Assembly (NCBI GenBank): GCA_030549495.1
Contig: JAUIRK010000070.1
Span: forward strand, 498,080-562,079
Source of the DNA: Nectonema munidae
Taxonomy: Eukaryota; Nematomorpha; Nectonematoida; Nectonematidae
DNA length: 64,000 bases
Direction: 5' to 3'
Position numbers and translations under genes: made by a program. Position 1 is the first letter of the stretch. Each line of letters starts with the position of its first letter. A model generated the notes under the pieces. The model saw only the letters and a list, made by a program, of their open reading frames with translations. It was not told where the DNA came from and searched no databases. This document shows positions 12,531 through 25,684 of this stretch, one piece after another.

Positions 12531-14409
12531 AAGTCTTTGGAAGATTTCATGGCATAGAAAATTTTTTTGTTAAATCTTACAAGTCAACAAAAAGTATTTT
12601 TGCTAAACTATCCAATTTTGGAAATAAGAAGTTTTAATTTAATACTATAAATTTGTCATGTTTAACTTGTATACTTTCAAAGCCGAAAAACTCATCTTTA
12701 ATTTGGGGCATTTCATGCCAAAATTGGTTAAGGAATGCAAAAGTTATAAGCATCATAGAAATTGACTTAAATTTAGTTTCTAAATACTGTTATTAAATAC
12801 TATAGTGATGAAAAAGGCGTAGTAGAGATGTGATGAGGATTTAGTTAGAAATCACTTATGCGCAATATTATCTTTTTTGCATAAATATTTCCTATGGGTG
12901 TAATATAATCAGTAAGACTAAATGCGCATAAATCAATATCAGGGTGTGAAATGATCAGTGCACAAACTAATTATACCGTAGAGAGATTGCTATAAGTATA
13001 ATCATTCGTAGATTAACGAAATGGAACGATTATTTCTCGATTTGAAACGTAGTATGATAATAGTAATTAGATTTAAAATTTTTAACATTCGCATACGTGA
13101 GTAGTAGTCATTGCAAGGTTTTTCTATGTATTTTTTGTCTCCCCGTTGGCTTGCCAGCCACTAATTTAGGCCAGCTAATAGACACTAAAAGAATACACAA
13201 TCATTTTGCATATGTGTTACTCACTTTAAAATTTGAGTGGTGTGGAGTTGAAAAAGTGATATTAGTAATTATTACGCAAAATTACAAACAATAAACTTTC
13301 TTTTTCGTTTCACTGTAGGTCAATAAGTGTTTCAATGGTCATCACCTCCATGCCATTATTAATATAAGAAGAAATTAATATATATATGTGCTGCCCTCAA
13401 GGAATGTGTATATTGATTGATATTTATGTATAAATATATTAGGATAATACAATTTACTTATATATAGTGTTAAACAATGCGAGAACAAAAGGCGTCAGAA
13501 AGGGAGTTTGAAGAGGGCGCTCGAAACACCCTTTCAATTTACGTGGATTGTGTTAGCGTGATAAGGGGTGGGAGAACCCTTCACCGCTGTCCCCTTTCTA
13601 CGAAGAACATCTGGACAGATGCTCCTGATCCATTCATTCACGTCTCACCCACTTCTATCCCTCTTCAATTGATTCATTGGGATAAAATAATTATATATGT
13701 ATGCTATGCATGTATTTATTTATATATAATAATATTCAACTATCTTCAATGAAAACCATGGGATCTATTAAATGGAGTAGGCAATTATCTTTTGTAAGGA
13801 ATCTAATAGTCATGGTGGCCTTAATAAAATGAGCTGGCTTGAAATAGTGGCCAATGAGAGCACAGGGTATCATAAGCAACAGGCGTAAGGCATTGAAAGC
13901 AACTTGAAATACTTTTGATATCTTTGTTGACATTGAAACAGGCAATCTAATATGCTAAGGTTGGAGATGTAGAAAAAGCTTTTTCCAAGCCGATTTTATA
14001 TTTTCTTTTGAATCACAAAAATAGAATAGAAAAAATTTATTTGAAATTGAAAAAAAAGAAAATAGAATTGGAAAAAGACGATTTAGAGTTGCAAAAAATA
14101 AGATAGAATTAAAATAAACAAAATAGAACTAAACATGGTAAATACAAAAGCAATGGACCCTTATCTATACAGTATGACTTGCATTACACCACGAATATCA
14201 ATTCATATCATCTTTTGGATTTTAACCACAAGCCTTCATTCACAAAATCAACGTCAATCAATGCTAATTTCTCTCCTAATATTAGAGTTTGGCAAAGCTT
14301 GATTGTTTATTTGCATTTTTTTCTTTCACTATCATACCATAACACTTTCTTCATAACAAAAATGTCATGTTAGGAGCCAGTTTATGTATTATTTTTTAAA
14401 TATAAAATA
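12531..14409. other. Unassigned AT-rich stretch
   Basis: Open frames at 13097-13294, 13477-13752 (+) and 13736-13945 (-) have no motif I recognise. The 13480-13680 part is less AT-rich than its surroundings and might be a remnant of coding DNA, but I cannot assign it. Confidence 0.35.
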
Positions 14410-14600
14410 TCTCATGACCTATAAGGTCGTTGGACGCAGGTAGGCAACTTGTTTCTTTATTCCATAGTTTGCTATGTGCATGTTTTGATATAAATGATCG
14501 TGGAGACAACGTTTAACTTTCTGTTCATATTTTGCTAGATGTAAGATTTGATATACTTTATTCAAGGAGACGATGTTACAAAAATTATTGCAAATATTTT
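14410..14600 (+). mobile_element. Helitron-like non-autonomous element, copy 2 (3' end not found)
   Basis: Begins TCTCATGACC after an A, like the better copy at 41454. It shares the 5' hairpin (GACC at 14416-14419 pairs with GGTC at 14425-14428), GGACGCAGGTAGGCAACTTG, and the internal block GGAGACAACGTTTAACTTTC...TGCTAGATGT. The 28-bp minisatellite units seen at 41503 are absent or unrecognisable. No 3' hairpin plus CTRR end was found. Confidence 0.55.
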
Positions 14601-15263
14601 CGCAATCTAATCTATTTTAAATAACATATTTCTCAATTTAATCAAAGAATCGGAAAATATTCTTTAAAAATCATAAAATATTTATTCTTTTTAAGTATAC
14701 CGTTGGCTCCTGTCATAGAAAGTTAAACCTTGTCTCTCTAATCATCAAATATGCAATATAGGAAACTAAATGTATTATTTGTTTAACATTGAGATCTCAT
14801 TTAAAGAAACATGTATAGTAAAACAAATTATGTTTGGGAGTTTTTTGAGTCGACAAAAGAAATACTAAGTCCCCAAATAGAAATAAGCATATTAGTATTT
14901 TAATGGTGAAAAATGCAAATACACCAATGAAATATTTAATAATACTAAGTTCAGTAGACATAATATTTCGTGAAAAAGTTACCAACTGAAAACTATTTTT
15001 GATTAAATTTAGAACTATTTTTATAATTTTTAAATAAAATAGCTAGTTAGAATAATATGCTTGAAATATTAGTTTTATTAATCAAATTTTAAGAACAAAA
15101 ATATGGGTTAATTTATAAAAAAAAAATCAAAAACTAAATTTATTTTATAAAAATCTCCAAATAAATGTAGGTTATTTTAGTAGAGTCGTTTTATAACCCA
15201 TTAATGACCATTACAACTAAAAATTGAGAAACAAGTTGAAATGAAGTGTAAAACAGTTCAAGT
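14601..15263. other. AT-rich stretch, nothing recognised
   Basis: Only A/T-rich sequence with no supported gene or repeat boundary. Confidence 0.35.
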
Positions 15264-15638
15264 GTGTGCATGAAAGAACTACAAATTTATGTTGTATCGT
15301 TTTCCAATTCTCCAGAGTATCTGATGTTGTTGAAGAAGAAGAATAAAACTTTTTCAGTCTTGAAAAACTCCCCAACGATGTATCGGGATCTTTGGAAGTC
15401 TGCGCCCAGGATGAGACTGAAGAAATTCAGCCATTCATCAAAAAACTTAAAAAAAGAGTTTCCAAAGTGGGGGAAAAAGAATATCATTCCCTTGAAAAAT
15501 CAAGAATTATTACCAATTGCTTCAAAATTTTCTGAATTGATAAACGCTAAGCCAGTTTATTTATTTCAATTAGTCTTCAATGATGAAATTGTGGACTTGA
15601 TTGTAACAGAAACTAACAGGTATTCCGCACAAAAATAG
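15264..15638 (+). pseudogene. piggyBac transposase, N-terminal fragment
   Basis: A 124-residue open frame ends with LFQLVFNDEIVDLIVTETNR. This matches the start of the piggyBac transposase domain, typically LFELFFDDELIDLIVEETNRYA. The DDE catalytic domain is missing; the frame closes right after this signature. It could be one end of a solo fragment or of a deletion derivative. Other piggyBac pieces lie at 25685-26029 (C-terminus) and 45225-46440 (catalytic part). Confidence 0.7.
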
Positions 15639-15879
15639 GCACCCCTATCTGATAAATTAATAACAAAACTGATTATTATAAAATTTTATAACCTTTTCAA
15701 ATTTTACTTGTAATTACAATGTTAATAAAGCCAAAAATCAATAAACAGGCTGCTTTATGATACATATTTCACATGTATATATCGAATTATAATAATGAAT
15801 GATTTGAAAATGGCCTGTGGTGGATGAGCTTATTCAATAACCATGTATATCATCATATTTTCTTAAAATGTGAATTAAG

Positions 15880-16020
15880 GTAAAGGTACCGTGGAGTGTT
15901 TTCATTGAGAAGGCACAATTGCGCCGCTTGTATAGAACTATGAGGAAATTAGCCTTGATGCGGGATACCCAAGACCTTGAGTTTTCGAAACCCAGCATCT
16001 AACCAACCTTATTCACGCCC
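15880..16020 (-). repeat. tRNA-derived SINE, copy 3
   Basis: Reverse-strand copy with the full order of blocks: GGCGTGAATAAG, TTGGTTAGATGCTGGG, TTTCGAAAACTCAAGGTCTTGG, the B-box region (here decayed), ATCAAGGCTAATTTCCTCAT and GGCGCAATTGTGCCTTCTC, followed by a CACGGTACCTTTACCTT tail. The tail is shared with copy 4, so it belongs to the element. Confidence 0.7.
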
Positions 16021-18048
16021 TATATATGAATAACATTCCTTTCACGGATTTTAACTAATAACTACACTTAAAAAGTGAAATGAAAATACCTCTATTTGAG
16101 TTCAAATGGGTGGGGGGGGCTGCCATTCAAAAATTTTGAAGGGTTTTTTATACTTTTCTTTTCCCAACTAATCATTTCTGATGAAATTACTCTCTATATC
16201 ACATGAAAACTAGAAGAAATTTTCATTTAAAATTTCATATTAAAAATGCCTGAATAAGATAAATTCTGTCATATTGACATTAACTAAATATGACATATTC
16301 TGCTACTAAAGTTTAGTATTCATCACAGAAACATTCGAGAAAAATTTATTAGAAATATATTATACTGACCACTAAAAAGTAAAGAAAACCCCATTTATTT
16401 CAGACAGTTTTCTTTTACTCTGATATTTTACAATGAAAAAAAAAACTAAATTCTACTTTTATTATATAAAACATTGGAAAAAAGAATATAAACTCATGAA
16501 GTTAATATGAGTATTTTTTGAAACTAAATGAAATTTTACTAACCTCACAAAAAAAGCAGATATTGCAAAAAGAAAAACTGGTAAATCCTAGGCTTTATAA
16601 ACAACATATCAATATTTTTTCATCTCTTCATTTAAATTAATGAAAAATTTTATTAAATTTTTTAAGGAACTCTTATATTTATAAGTAATATTTTGGAGTA
16701 ATGTAGAACAAAGTGATTCTAACTATAGATATATTTTCTTTTTATAAGTTCAAAAAAAAAAGCAAATTTATAGATGCCAAAGGCAATCATTTTTAAGTTC
16801 CATCACGAAATTGATCAATTGTTTGTGCCATCTTTTATCTAGAAAATGATCTTTTCAATAATTTTAAATCTTTTTCTTGTATATTGAAGGATAAATTATA
16901 TACATATTGACACACAAAATATCTCAAAATTAAACTGACAAAATTATCAGCCTCAAAGAGTATAACTTCATTGAAATTTCCTTCTTCCTTGGTGAAAATT
17001 TCTTTCTTTATAACCTAACTCAGAATATTGTTCATTTTTTCATCTTTGCATCCAAAGTGTAAAAAATTTCGGAATTTCTTATACTGCAATTAGGAGTTTA
17101 TAATATAAAAAAAATTAAAAGTTTACGACTTTACATAAGGTATTTTAAAAAATTTACAGTCCTGATTGTCATCATTTCCAAGTATATATTTTTCAAATTT
17201 TTAAGTTTTTCATCATTATCCAGTATTGCCTTTTTAACAAGCTTAAGCATTTAAAAGAAATTGATCAGTTCTTTAAAACATTAAAAATCTTCTAAAATTA
17301 AAGCTCTTCTAAAATATTCTTCAAGGAAAGAGTTTACTCCATAATTTCTCTTTTCCTTTTACTAAAAGTTTTGCTCATCTTTAAATTGATTAATTTGTTA
17401 TCTTTCACAGATTTTTAAAACTCGATTTTCATTGTTGTTTGAAATCTCCAATATCTTCAAGATCTTCAATTGATTTAACGACATCATAATCTGACAATCC
17501 ACACAACTTTTTTGAAGGTAGTTAGCTTTCTTTTCTTACTCTCTTCTTTTTTTTCTGAATAACTTCAAGAGTCTCCTTCTCTCGAAACATTTTTTCGTTT
17601 GCGAATATTAATTTTGTAAAGTTTTTGTTTGATGCGAGAAAACAATAATCACTTTTGTCAACTGGAAAGTCCATTTTTATTGTCAAGATGAGGAACTTCA
17701 TTTAAAAATGATTCCATGATCTGATCTAAATTATTAGGACTTCGATGCATAAAAAACATGAAATTAATGAAGTTAAAGTTAACAATAATGGGAATTTAAG
17801 TCCATTACTTGAGGAAAGGGATCCAATAAACTCATGCAAATTTAATTTTCCAAATATATTCATTTTTTCAATTATTATATAAGCAAAAAATGTCTATCAA
17901 CATTTTTGTCTTAAGTTTTTCGCACACAACAAAAAGAGTTTCATTGAAAATAAAACAGTACTCAATCAAACTGAAAGAAAACAAAAGGTCATTTTGATTT
18001 TTAAAAACTACACACTACCCATGCCTATAAGTTAATCCTTGCTATATG
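16021..18048. other. AT-rich stretch with possible decayed coding sequence on the - strand
   Basis: A G-run sits near 16110. Between 16650 and 17960 the reverse strand contains lysine- and leucine-rich open pieces broken by many stops (for example NEVILFEADNFVSLILRYF near 16890-16970). I cannot match them to a family; they may be a very old transposon or pseudogene, or chance. Confidence 0.3.
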
Positions 18049-18672
18049 CCAAATTTTTGATGATTACGTTTCTTTCAATTATTACCAAAAACCTAACTTT
18101 TATTTGCGTAATGCTAATAAAGCTATTCTACCTTTCTACAGTAAACAAATATATAAACAAACTATGAAATACAAAATTTCTTCAGTGTGGAATAACTTTT
18201 TGATTCACCATCTTAATAATAATATGAAAATTAGCTCTTTTAAAGTATATTTAAAAAAATTATTCATTAATACATACTTATCAAATTATTGTCCAATTAA
18301 TTGCTTTGCTTGTAAATATGTATATAATTTTAATTAATTCTTTAATTTGCCTTACTTTTCTAGTTTTCCTTCCTAAGCATCATTGTACATTTAAATTATG
18401 TTGTATATGATATTTTCATAACTTATATTTCGTTTTTTTTTCTTTTACTTTTTTTTATATCGTTTTTTTTCTTTTATTTTTTTTTATATCGTTTATTTAG
18501 TTAGGATATCTCCTTAAGCGGCTTTATGGCCTTGCGAAATATCCTATCACATATCGCATTCTATCTTTTGTTATATTCCATATCTATATTATTTTTTATG
18601 TGTGTATGTAAACCTTATTATCTTCACTCTATGATAAATAAACTACTTCTTCTTCTTATTCTTCTTCTTCTA
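18049..18672 (+). mobile_element. CR1-like LINE, 3' end with C-terminus, 3' UTR and CTT tail
   Basis: The open frame up to 18337 gives NFYLRNANKAILPFYSK followed by MKYKISSVWNNF and ISSFKVYLKKLF. This matches the C-terminal end of CR1-like polymerases (LR....LLLP.....Y..S..Y.G...WN.LP...SI..FK..LK..L). After the stop comes about 300 bases of T-rich 3' UTR, ATAAATAAAC near 18632, and a (CTT)n/(TTC)n tail at 18643-18672. The 5' truncation lies at about 18049. Confidence 0.75.
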
Positions 18673-20280
18673 TATCAATAGCCTGAATTCACGGCTTGCT
18701 TCAACGCTTCTTACTCTCACATCTACTCACTTGTCAACTAAAGCTTGAAGCGACTAACTTGAGGTCCAATTTGAGTTGTCATCAACACGAGGTCACTTCC
18801 CGACTATATAATCTTTACTCTTTCTCACTACTTTGTCACTTTTACTTCCCATATTGTTGATTAGAGCCGAAGAAAGCTTTTTTTCTTCCATTAAATTGGT
18901 ACTCGCTGTTTTAACGAATAATTTGCCAAGAAAAAACTTCAAAAATCTTCAATCAGTTCTTCAAGAAATGCAATATGCCCAAATTGAGAGCTTTCTAGAA
19001 CAAATCAATTGAATGCAATCGTTTAAAACTAAAATTGTTTCGCCGAATGAACATTCTTTTGGATAATATCTCCAACAAACAAAGGCAAAAACTTTTAAAA
19101 CTAGCATTCTTTGCAACTGTTTGTTTAAAGTTCATTTTAATTAATGCAGGTTTATACAGCTTTATCTGTTTGTTTGATTGCAAAACCATTTACCCTCTTC
19201 TTTAAAATGTCTATTGAGATAAAAAGTTTTAGAAACGAAATAGTTGATGCTTTCTTTAAAAACAGCAAACGCCATCAAATAAATCGTGAGAAATGTCTGA
19301 TGGAAGTCACATGATAAAAGCGTAAACAAGTGAAGACAGAATTTGATGTAATTTTATAAACTATGGACAAATTTTTATCAATAGAAACGTTATAAACATG
19401 TTCTTCATAATTTTGAACAGTTCTTAATTTATTGTTGCTACAAGAAATTTTTTTCATCAAGTATCCTTTATTAATTAAGCAAAATTGTCAGCATCTATTC
19501 GAATTGAAACTTTAAGAAAACCATCAATTGTCTCGTAAAAAAAGAAGACATTCTTGGCCATATTTGTTCATTTTCAAACCTTTATTTTCCAAGATTTTAA
19601 TATCGTTAATTAAGGGCGTTAATATCTTGGCATAGCCACATTTTTTCGTTTTAGGTGAATAACACAATAAAACTATAATTGCATTGCATTCAATTTCTAT
19701 TAATGTAACTTGTATTGCATTCTATATCTATGAAATATTTGCCAAAAACATATAAAATGCGCATGCATGCATTTTATTTCTTTTTGTTACTTTCGGATTG
19801 GAAATACCAAAATCGTCAGAATATAAGTATGCGTGCAGTGTATTGTTCCTGGTAAAGAATTCCTTTTGTTCAAAAATGAACCATCACAATAATCTCTTAG
19901 TAAACCATCAAGAGAATTATGAAGATTTGTAGCATAATGAAATGCATCGTATATGCTAACAAATCTATAAAAGATTTCAAAAATAGGTATACATAAACAT
20001 TTAGTTGATTTGCCATCATAATGACTTATCAAACCCTAATTGCTGACATAAACAATTTTCCCTTACATACCTATTCAATGAATATTGTGATATTAAAAGC
20101 GAATTAGAAGACTCCATTTCCATGGTTTCATTAAAAACGGACTCGTCTAGTATGAAGAACTTTGTTATCCAAATTGTATTTATTGAGAGCTGTCATGAGA
20201 TTTTTCATCAAAGTTGACCGAGTATATGCATAAACATCCCTAAACTCATTCTGAATTGAATTTTTCTAAGTTTCCATTTA
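18673..20280. other. Unassigned AT-rich stretch
   Basis: A frame at 19787-20032 (-) with CDGSF and LVFPIRK hints weakly at a MULE-type transposase, too weak to call. The sequence around 19998-20036 recurs at about 21995-22046 (near-identical over about 40 bases), showing a shared repeat. No host gene is supported. Confidence 0.35.
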
Positions 20281-20410
20281 CCCATTAAGTACCATAGAAA
20301 TCAGACGATATCTAAAAAATAGCAGATGATTTATATGCAAATTCATTGAAAAAAGCAGACCAAGATGAAATTACTTATGTTCCCAAATGGGAGCATTGGG
20401 ACTTAATGGG
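20281..20410. mobile_element. piggyBac-like MITE, subfamily 2 copy
   Basis: The 130-bp element begins CCCATTAAGTACC and ends ACTTAATGGG, with TTTA on the left and TTAA on the right as the expected tetranucleotide target duplication. It contains CAGACGATATCTAAA and a TTCCCAAATGGGA hairpin. It shares its skeleton with the element at 37080, and more distantly with the copies at 29686, 37204 and 43441. Non-coding. Confidence 0.7.
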
Positions 20411-20414
20411 TTAA

Positions 20415-22390
20415 AATAGTGCTTCTATGACTTTTTGTTCATCAATCTTTTTAACTATTTTTATTGGAATGAAAATAGCATTTCATTTCAAATTTGAATA
20501 TCTCCTACTCCAATAGTTTCACTTAGATCTTTACTTTTACAATTTTTTAATCTAGTGGAAATATTTTATTATAAAGTTTTTCGTGTTGTGATTTTATATG
20601 CCTATTTAAAGTAACCGCACGTTAAAACGTTTTCATACAACCATCTACTACACAACTGAGTGAGAAATCCTTATCCAACTCATGGGATGTACGATAATGA
20701 ATGATCAACTGATCAAAATGTTTGCTTTCAAAAAGACAAAATTCACAAATAAGGAATTAGTAAAACTATAAGAAATAATTATTATCATTAAAATTAATAT
20801 TTTTTTTAATTGAAAAAAATGGATTAGCTAATATAACGGGAAATTATGCCTAGTGGGCGAAGGAGTTTTCAATGTTCTCGAGAAGAGGGGGGGGGGGGGG
20901 GGTACGCCATTTTGTTCTAGAGTAAATCCATATATCATGTACCTAAGAATTATTAAAATTTAATCTTTTTCTTATTAAAAGACAGTTTGCATTTTAACAT
21001 AACTGTTTTTATTTTTTGTTAAAATTAATATCAGAACCAAGGGGCCAAAATTAAATCAATTTACTCTTAAATTGATTTAGGAAACTTAACATCCAACGTC
21101 ACATTCATTAGAAAGCCGAAGCGAGATATCAATTCAACAAAATGTTTGTAAATTGGAAATAAATCATCAAAATATTCGTTATAATCATTAACTAGTCAAA
21201 AAAATGAAAACGAGTTGCTTCCAAGAGTTATCCACAAAAACAAATTATTTTTGGGAGAGAAATGAATTATAAGGAATACTTAGAAGAAATAGAGTAAATT
21301 ATTTTTGGTAGAAAAAAAGTAAGGGTGGAAGTGATTTTGAAGGATAATCTTAAGCGGCTTAGATAGCTGTTAACTTGAATCAAAGCCCATTCGAACAGAA
21401 ACATAAGTGATGAGTAAAGGTGCTGAGGGTGACGAGATTTAATGCTAAGAGGAGGGAAAAGAATAAGTAGATAATAAAGCTGATTACCATAAGTAACTTC
21501 ATTATGCAAAGAGATCAACATATCGTGTGATATGTCAGAAGGCGGGCCATAAAACACATGGCTTCCATTAAGAAAATTCATTTCTTAGTAGGAAGGGAAT
21601 AGATAGAAAGTAAAAATTGAGTAGGAAAGGATTAGTTAACAAGATATCGTGGGAAAGGATAAATTAGCAAAAAGGGTAGAGGTGCAATGAGGTGTTTTCA
21701 ATAGTAAAACAAATTTAGGCTATATTGTGTAATTAACTCTGTGGAAGTTATAACAACATAATTTTAACCCATGGTACACAAAGAGGGTTTCGATCCTACC
21801 TAATTATTCCCATACCCCCATGTGAAAAAAACTTGATAAAAATTTCCATTTTTTCCAAGATATTAAATATATAGTCTATTATATAATAAAATTAGTAGTA
21901 TATATAAAATTATATCTGTATTATGGTTAGGTCTCAATGTAAAAGTAACTATCAAAGTAGTAAGTACCATTAATCCCGATTAAATACTGATATCCATAAA
22001 CATAACATTTAGTTGATTTGCCATCATAATGACTTATCAAACCCCAATTTTAAAAACCTAAAAATTTTTACTTTCTTTCAAACGAAAAAGGTAGTAAAAA
22101 TGACTTATTAATTCTACTCATTTTTTCATCAAACTTAGTAAAAATTAGAAACATTAATTTTTAAATGTGCAAAAAGGTATTACCTTGTAATGTGCCGAAT
22201 TATTTTGAAGGTATTCAAGCAAGGATTGGAATTTGCAGATATATTAGATTTCTGTAAACTCAAGTAAAAGGTTATGATTATTCTTTTGTATAATAAGGAC
22301 ATTTTGAAATGAAAAGAAAACAACTCATACTTTTTTACAAAATATTAACAGTCTTTTTTATGTTTTAATGGCATTTAACACCTAACATTT
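20415..22390. other. Unassigned AT-rich stretch with poly-G tract
   Basis: A G-run of 14 or more lies at about 20887-20902. A frame at 21267-21581 (-) has no known motif. A TTTCGATCCTACC sequence near 21788 resembles a B box, but no tRNA fold is visible. Confidence 0.35.
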
Positions 22391-22580
22391 AGCCAATGTG
22401 ATTTCGAGAGGGCATAAAAGCCTTTTCGCCCTCCAATAATTTTTATTTTCTCAATTCTATATCTTTTTTATAGTATTTAAAAAACTTGTTTGGCTTATGA
22501 GTTTACACTTTCGATATCACTTGTTTTGAGGTTAAGTCTTAGAATGAATATTTAAAATCTCCTTTTTCATTATTTCCCAC
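22391..22580 (+). repeat. Dispersed repeat shared with 36710-36900
   Basis: About 190 bases match the segment at 36710-36900. Shared blocks are CCTTTTCGCCC, TATATCTTTTTTATAGTATTT, GAGGTTAAGT and TTAGAATGAATATT, in the same order and strand. Non-coding; probably one end of a DNA transposon, since the second copy is preceded by a GC-rich GGCGCAGCGC terminus-like stretch. Confidence 0.55.
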
Positions 22581-22833
22581 TTTATTGATATAATAGTGAA
22601 AATTTCAGATATATTTGATAGGATGCAGTAATGTGAGCAGTAATTAGAACAAGAGCCCATAAAATTTTCAGCGTGGCAAATATCTATAGAGAACTCTATA
22701 ATTTAAAGCTTAAAGGATAACACTACTGTAAACTGGCCCGTCGATAAAGGTGGGCACTTTGCCTCCCTGGGATTTATTTAGTTCCTCTGACCTTCAAAAT
22801 ATATAAATGCATACACTTTCTCATAGTCCGGAC

Positions 22834-23268
22834 CAGTGACGATTTTAAAGGGCGACCAGAGGGGACCAAGTCCTTCCCCCCTCCCGAGTTTTTTTCCTGG
22901 CTCCCATGTTGCCTCCACTTTATATTATGACGTTTGTTAAAAATATCAAAAACTTTGGAAAAAAATATAGTAAATTATAAACTAAATTTTTTGTGAATTT
23001 CAGTTTTATTTGAACAAAACTTTGTAAAATACAACTTGTAAAAGGATAAATTAAACAAAAAAACTTGAGATTTAAAAACCCTTATCAAAATTTCAATGTT
23101 TCTAGATACAAAAAAAACAAAAAAAATTGATCTATTATTTTTATTATTATTATTATTATTATATCTGAAGTTAGCAGAGCATTTTTGCGTTATAAAATTG
23201 CAAGTCTTATCTAACAAAACGTTCGCCCTTATACAGCCCCCACTATTAAAAACTTAGAATCTCCACTG
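22834..23268. mobile_element. hAT-like MITE, 435 bp
   Basis: Begins CAGTGACGATTTTAAAG and ends AACTTAGAATCTCCACTG, an imperfect terminal inverted repeat. Flanks GTCCGGAC and GTTTGGGC agree at 5 of 8 positions and differ only by transitions, fitting an aged 8-bp hAT target duplication. The interior is AT-rich with an (ATT)n tract near 23140. It abuts the hAT transposase remnant at 23290. Confidence 0.6.
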
Positions 23269-23289
23269 GTTTGGGCCCCATTAAAACTT

Positions 23290-24794
23290 AACTGATGATA
23301 TTGAAGAAAGTGTAACATCCAAATTTAAAAATAGTCTGTTTGCTCTTCAAATCGATGAATCCACTGATATTAGTAATCTCGCACAGTTAATTGCATGTAT
23401 AAATGTCATTGATGAAGATGAAATAATTAATCAATTTCTATGCTGCAAACAGTTAGCCACAACTACAAAAGGTCAAGATATTTGATACAATCACGATATG
23501 CCTCGAAAAATATGGCTTACCATGGGATTCATGCGTAGGAATATGTACCGATTGAGCTCCATCAATGGTTGGTTCTGTTAAAGGTTTTGCAACTTTAGTG
23601 GAAAAACATAATCCTAACATTGTGCGAACTCATTGTTTTTTTACACAGAGAAGTATTAATTTCAAAGATAACACAAAATGAACTAAAGGGGGTATTGGAT
23701 CAAGTGATTGAAATGGTGAATTTCATAAAAACTCGGCCAATGAAATCCAGAATTTTTGAGTTGCTGTGTAAGGATATGGATTCTCAATATTTTCGTCTGC
23801 TATTGCACATAGAAGTAAGATGGCTGTCGAAAGGAAAGGTACTATCTCGAGTAAATGAGCTTCAGAAAGAACTTTTTATTTTTTGAAAATGAAAAACTTG
23901 ATAGATTTTGTAAATACCTTAAAAATGATTTATGGATGTCCAAAATAGAGTACTTAAGTGAAATATTTGGACATCTTAATAGTTATGCAAGGCAGAAATG
24001 AAAACATTCTTACGGCGACAGATAAGTTAATTACTTTTAAGAAAAAATTGCAATATGGAAAAATAGAATGAAGGTAGACGATCTTGATATGTTTCCATCA
24101 GTTCGCAAAACCTGCTTAACCGAGATGGTTCCCATTATTAGTAAGCATTTGACATGTTTAGAAAATAAAATTAAAGAATATTTTCCTTCAATCAGCATTG
24201 AAAAATTTGATTGGATTCGCAATCCTTTCCTAGATTTATCGATGATCAATCTTTCCAATTTTGAGTTATGTGAAGAGGAAGAATTAGCAAGCCTTTCCAG
24301 TGATCGTGGACTCAAATTGAAGTACACACAACTGCCATTAGACTCCTTTTGGATTTCTGTTATGGAAGAGTATCCAACTCTAAGTAAAAAAGCCATCAAA
24401 GTCTTACTCCAATTCTCAACTTCGTACCTATGTGAGCTGGGATTTTCTTACCTAAACAACATCAAAAATAAAAAACGTGAAAAACTTAACATTGAAGAAG
24501 AGTTAAGTGTATGTCTCTCTCACATTCGCCCACGTATGGCAGCAGTAGTCAAGAAGCACCAGGCACAACTGTCCCACTGACATTCACAATTATTATTCTA
24601 TACCCGATACTGAATACAGGATATGTTTTATTTGTGTGAATAAAAATTTTCCTTATATGATCTCCTATATTTTTAATATTTTATAGCAAAAAGGCTTTAT
24701 GATTAGAAAATATTCATTTTTTGGATAGGTGTGGCACGAAAATTTGAATAGCTCAAAAGTGTGCTACCATGTAAAAATAGGCTGGGAACCACTG
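23290..24794 (+). pseudogene. hAT transposase (SCAND3/ZBED5 type), N-terminally truncated
   Basis: The translation runs through IDESTDI (first catalytic region) near 23350, GLPWDSCVGICTD near 23518-23556, THCFLHREVL, NFIKTRPMKSRIFELLC and EVRWLSKGKVLSRVNELQ. It then reads an open 170-residue C-terminus (24068-24580) ending RPRMAAVVKKHQAQLSH. All are signatures of the ZBED5/SCAND3-like hAT family, and the C-terminus is the dimerisation region. There are internal stops and frame changes around 23480, 23550 and 23885-24060, and the N-terminal zinc-finger half is missing. The right terminus is GGGAACCACTG at 24784-24794; no matching left terminus was found. Dead copy of a plain DNA transposon. 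Confidence 0.85.
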
Positions 24795-25684
24795 AGTTAG
24801 AGTGTAGCATATCTAGCGATATACTATACAGATAGACTGTGACTATTGGTTTTAATAAAATATAAAAGGCAATAAAGAGACATCCGATGAGTAGTGATCT
24901 ATCATATATGAATGATTTTGTTCTCTTATTGAGCTTGAAGAGTGGTTCACAAAAAATTTTCTACGTAGCAGTCTCCCTGTAATTTTTTAATAGCTCAGGA
25001 TCTAATTAAAAAAAATAAATCAACATAAAAATTATTCTACCAAAAAAATATACACAATTGCCAAGCAATGTCAATGGGATGTCTGTTTCTGCTTTGTCTA
25101 GAGCAGTTAGTCAAAGTTTGACTGAATTTTAGACAATGCAACTCTCATATCATTTTTCACTTCCTATCTGCTTCGGGATTTGGTTTCAATAAACTCATGC
25201 TCACACTCATATGTAGTGACAAATCGAATCAGAACTTTCAGAGCAATCTTTGCAACATTCGCATAAGACCCTCCCAATGTTACAGTTCAATCGAAAAATT
25301 GCTATGAGACATTTCACAAAAACATGTTTTGCACCTCCTCAATCATTGATCAAATCAATAAACTGTTCTTGAATTAAGAAGTCTTCTGAGGCTTACTTTG
25401 ATGATATAGGATGAGCTTCGCAAGACGGAATTGGGAGTTTTACTCCAATATATTTTTGAATTGCAGATTTAGCCTACTAACATATACAAACCCGATATTC
25501 AAATTATCAGGTATATTTCTATAATAGCCTTAATTTTTCTCAGAAAAAAATTATTTATAAAAAAAGATAAAAAATTTCATGAAAAAAGCTTTATTTTAGA
25601 TTAAAAATAAGATAAAATGAAATTAGTTAAAAACAAAGCATTACAATTTTCAATAATAATTAAAAAATATGAAGATATGATAGA
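24795..25684. other. AT-rich stretch, nothing recognised
   Basis: No convincing gene, terminal repeat or SINE was seen between the hAT right end and the piggyBac fragment. Confidence 0.35.

Noticed and set aside
13477-13752. 91-residue frame, less AT-rich than its surroundings
   Set aside because: No recognisable domain, and its C-terminal half is plain AT-rich translation; could not be supported as a gene.
19787-20032. Possible MULE transposase fragment on the - strand (CDGSF, LVFPIRK)
   Set aside because: The match is limited to a few residues and the spacing does not fit the family well.
24037-24399. 120-residue reverse-strand frame
   Set aside because: Antisense of the open C-terminal part of the hAT transposase.
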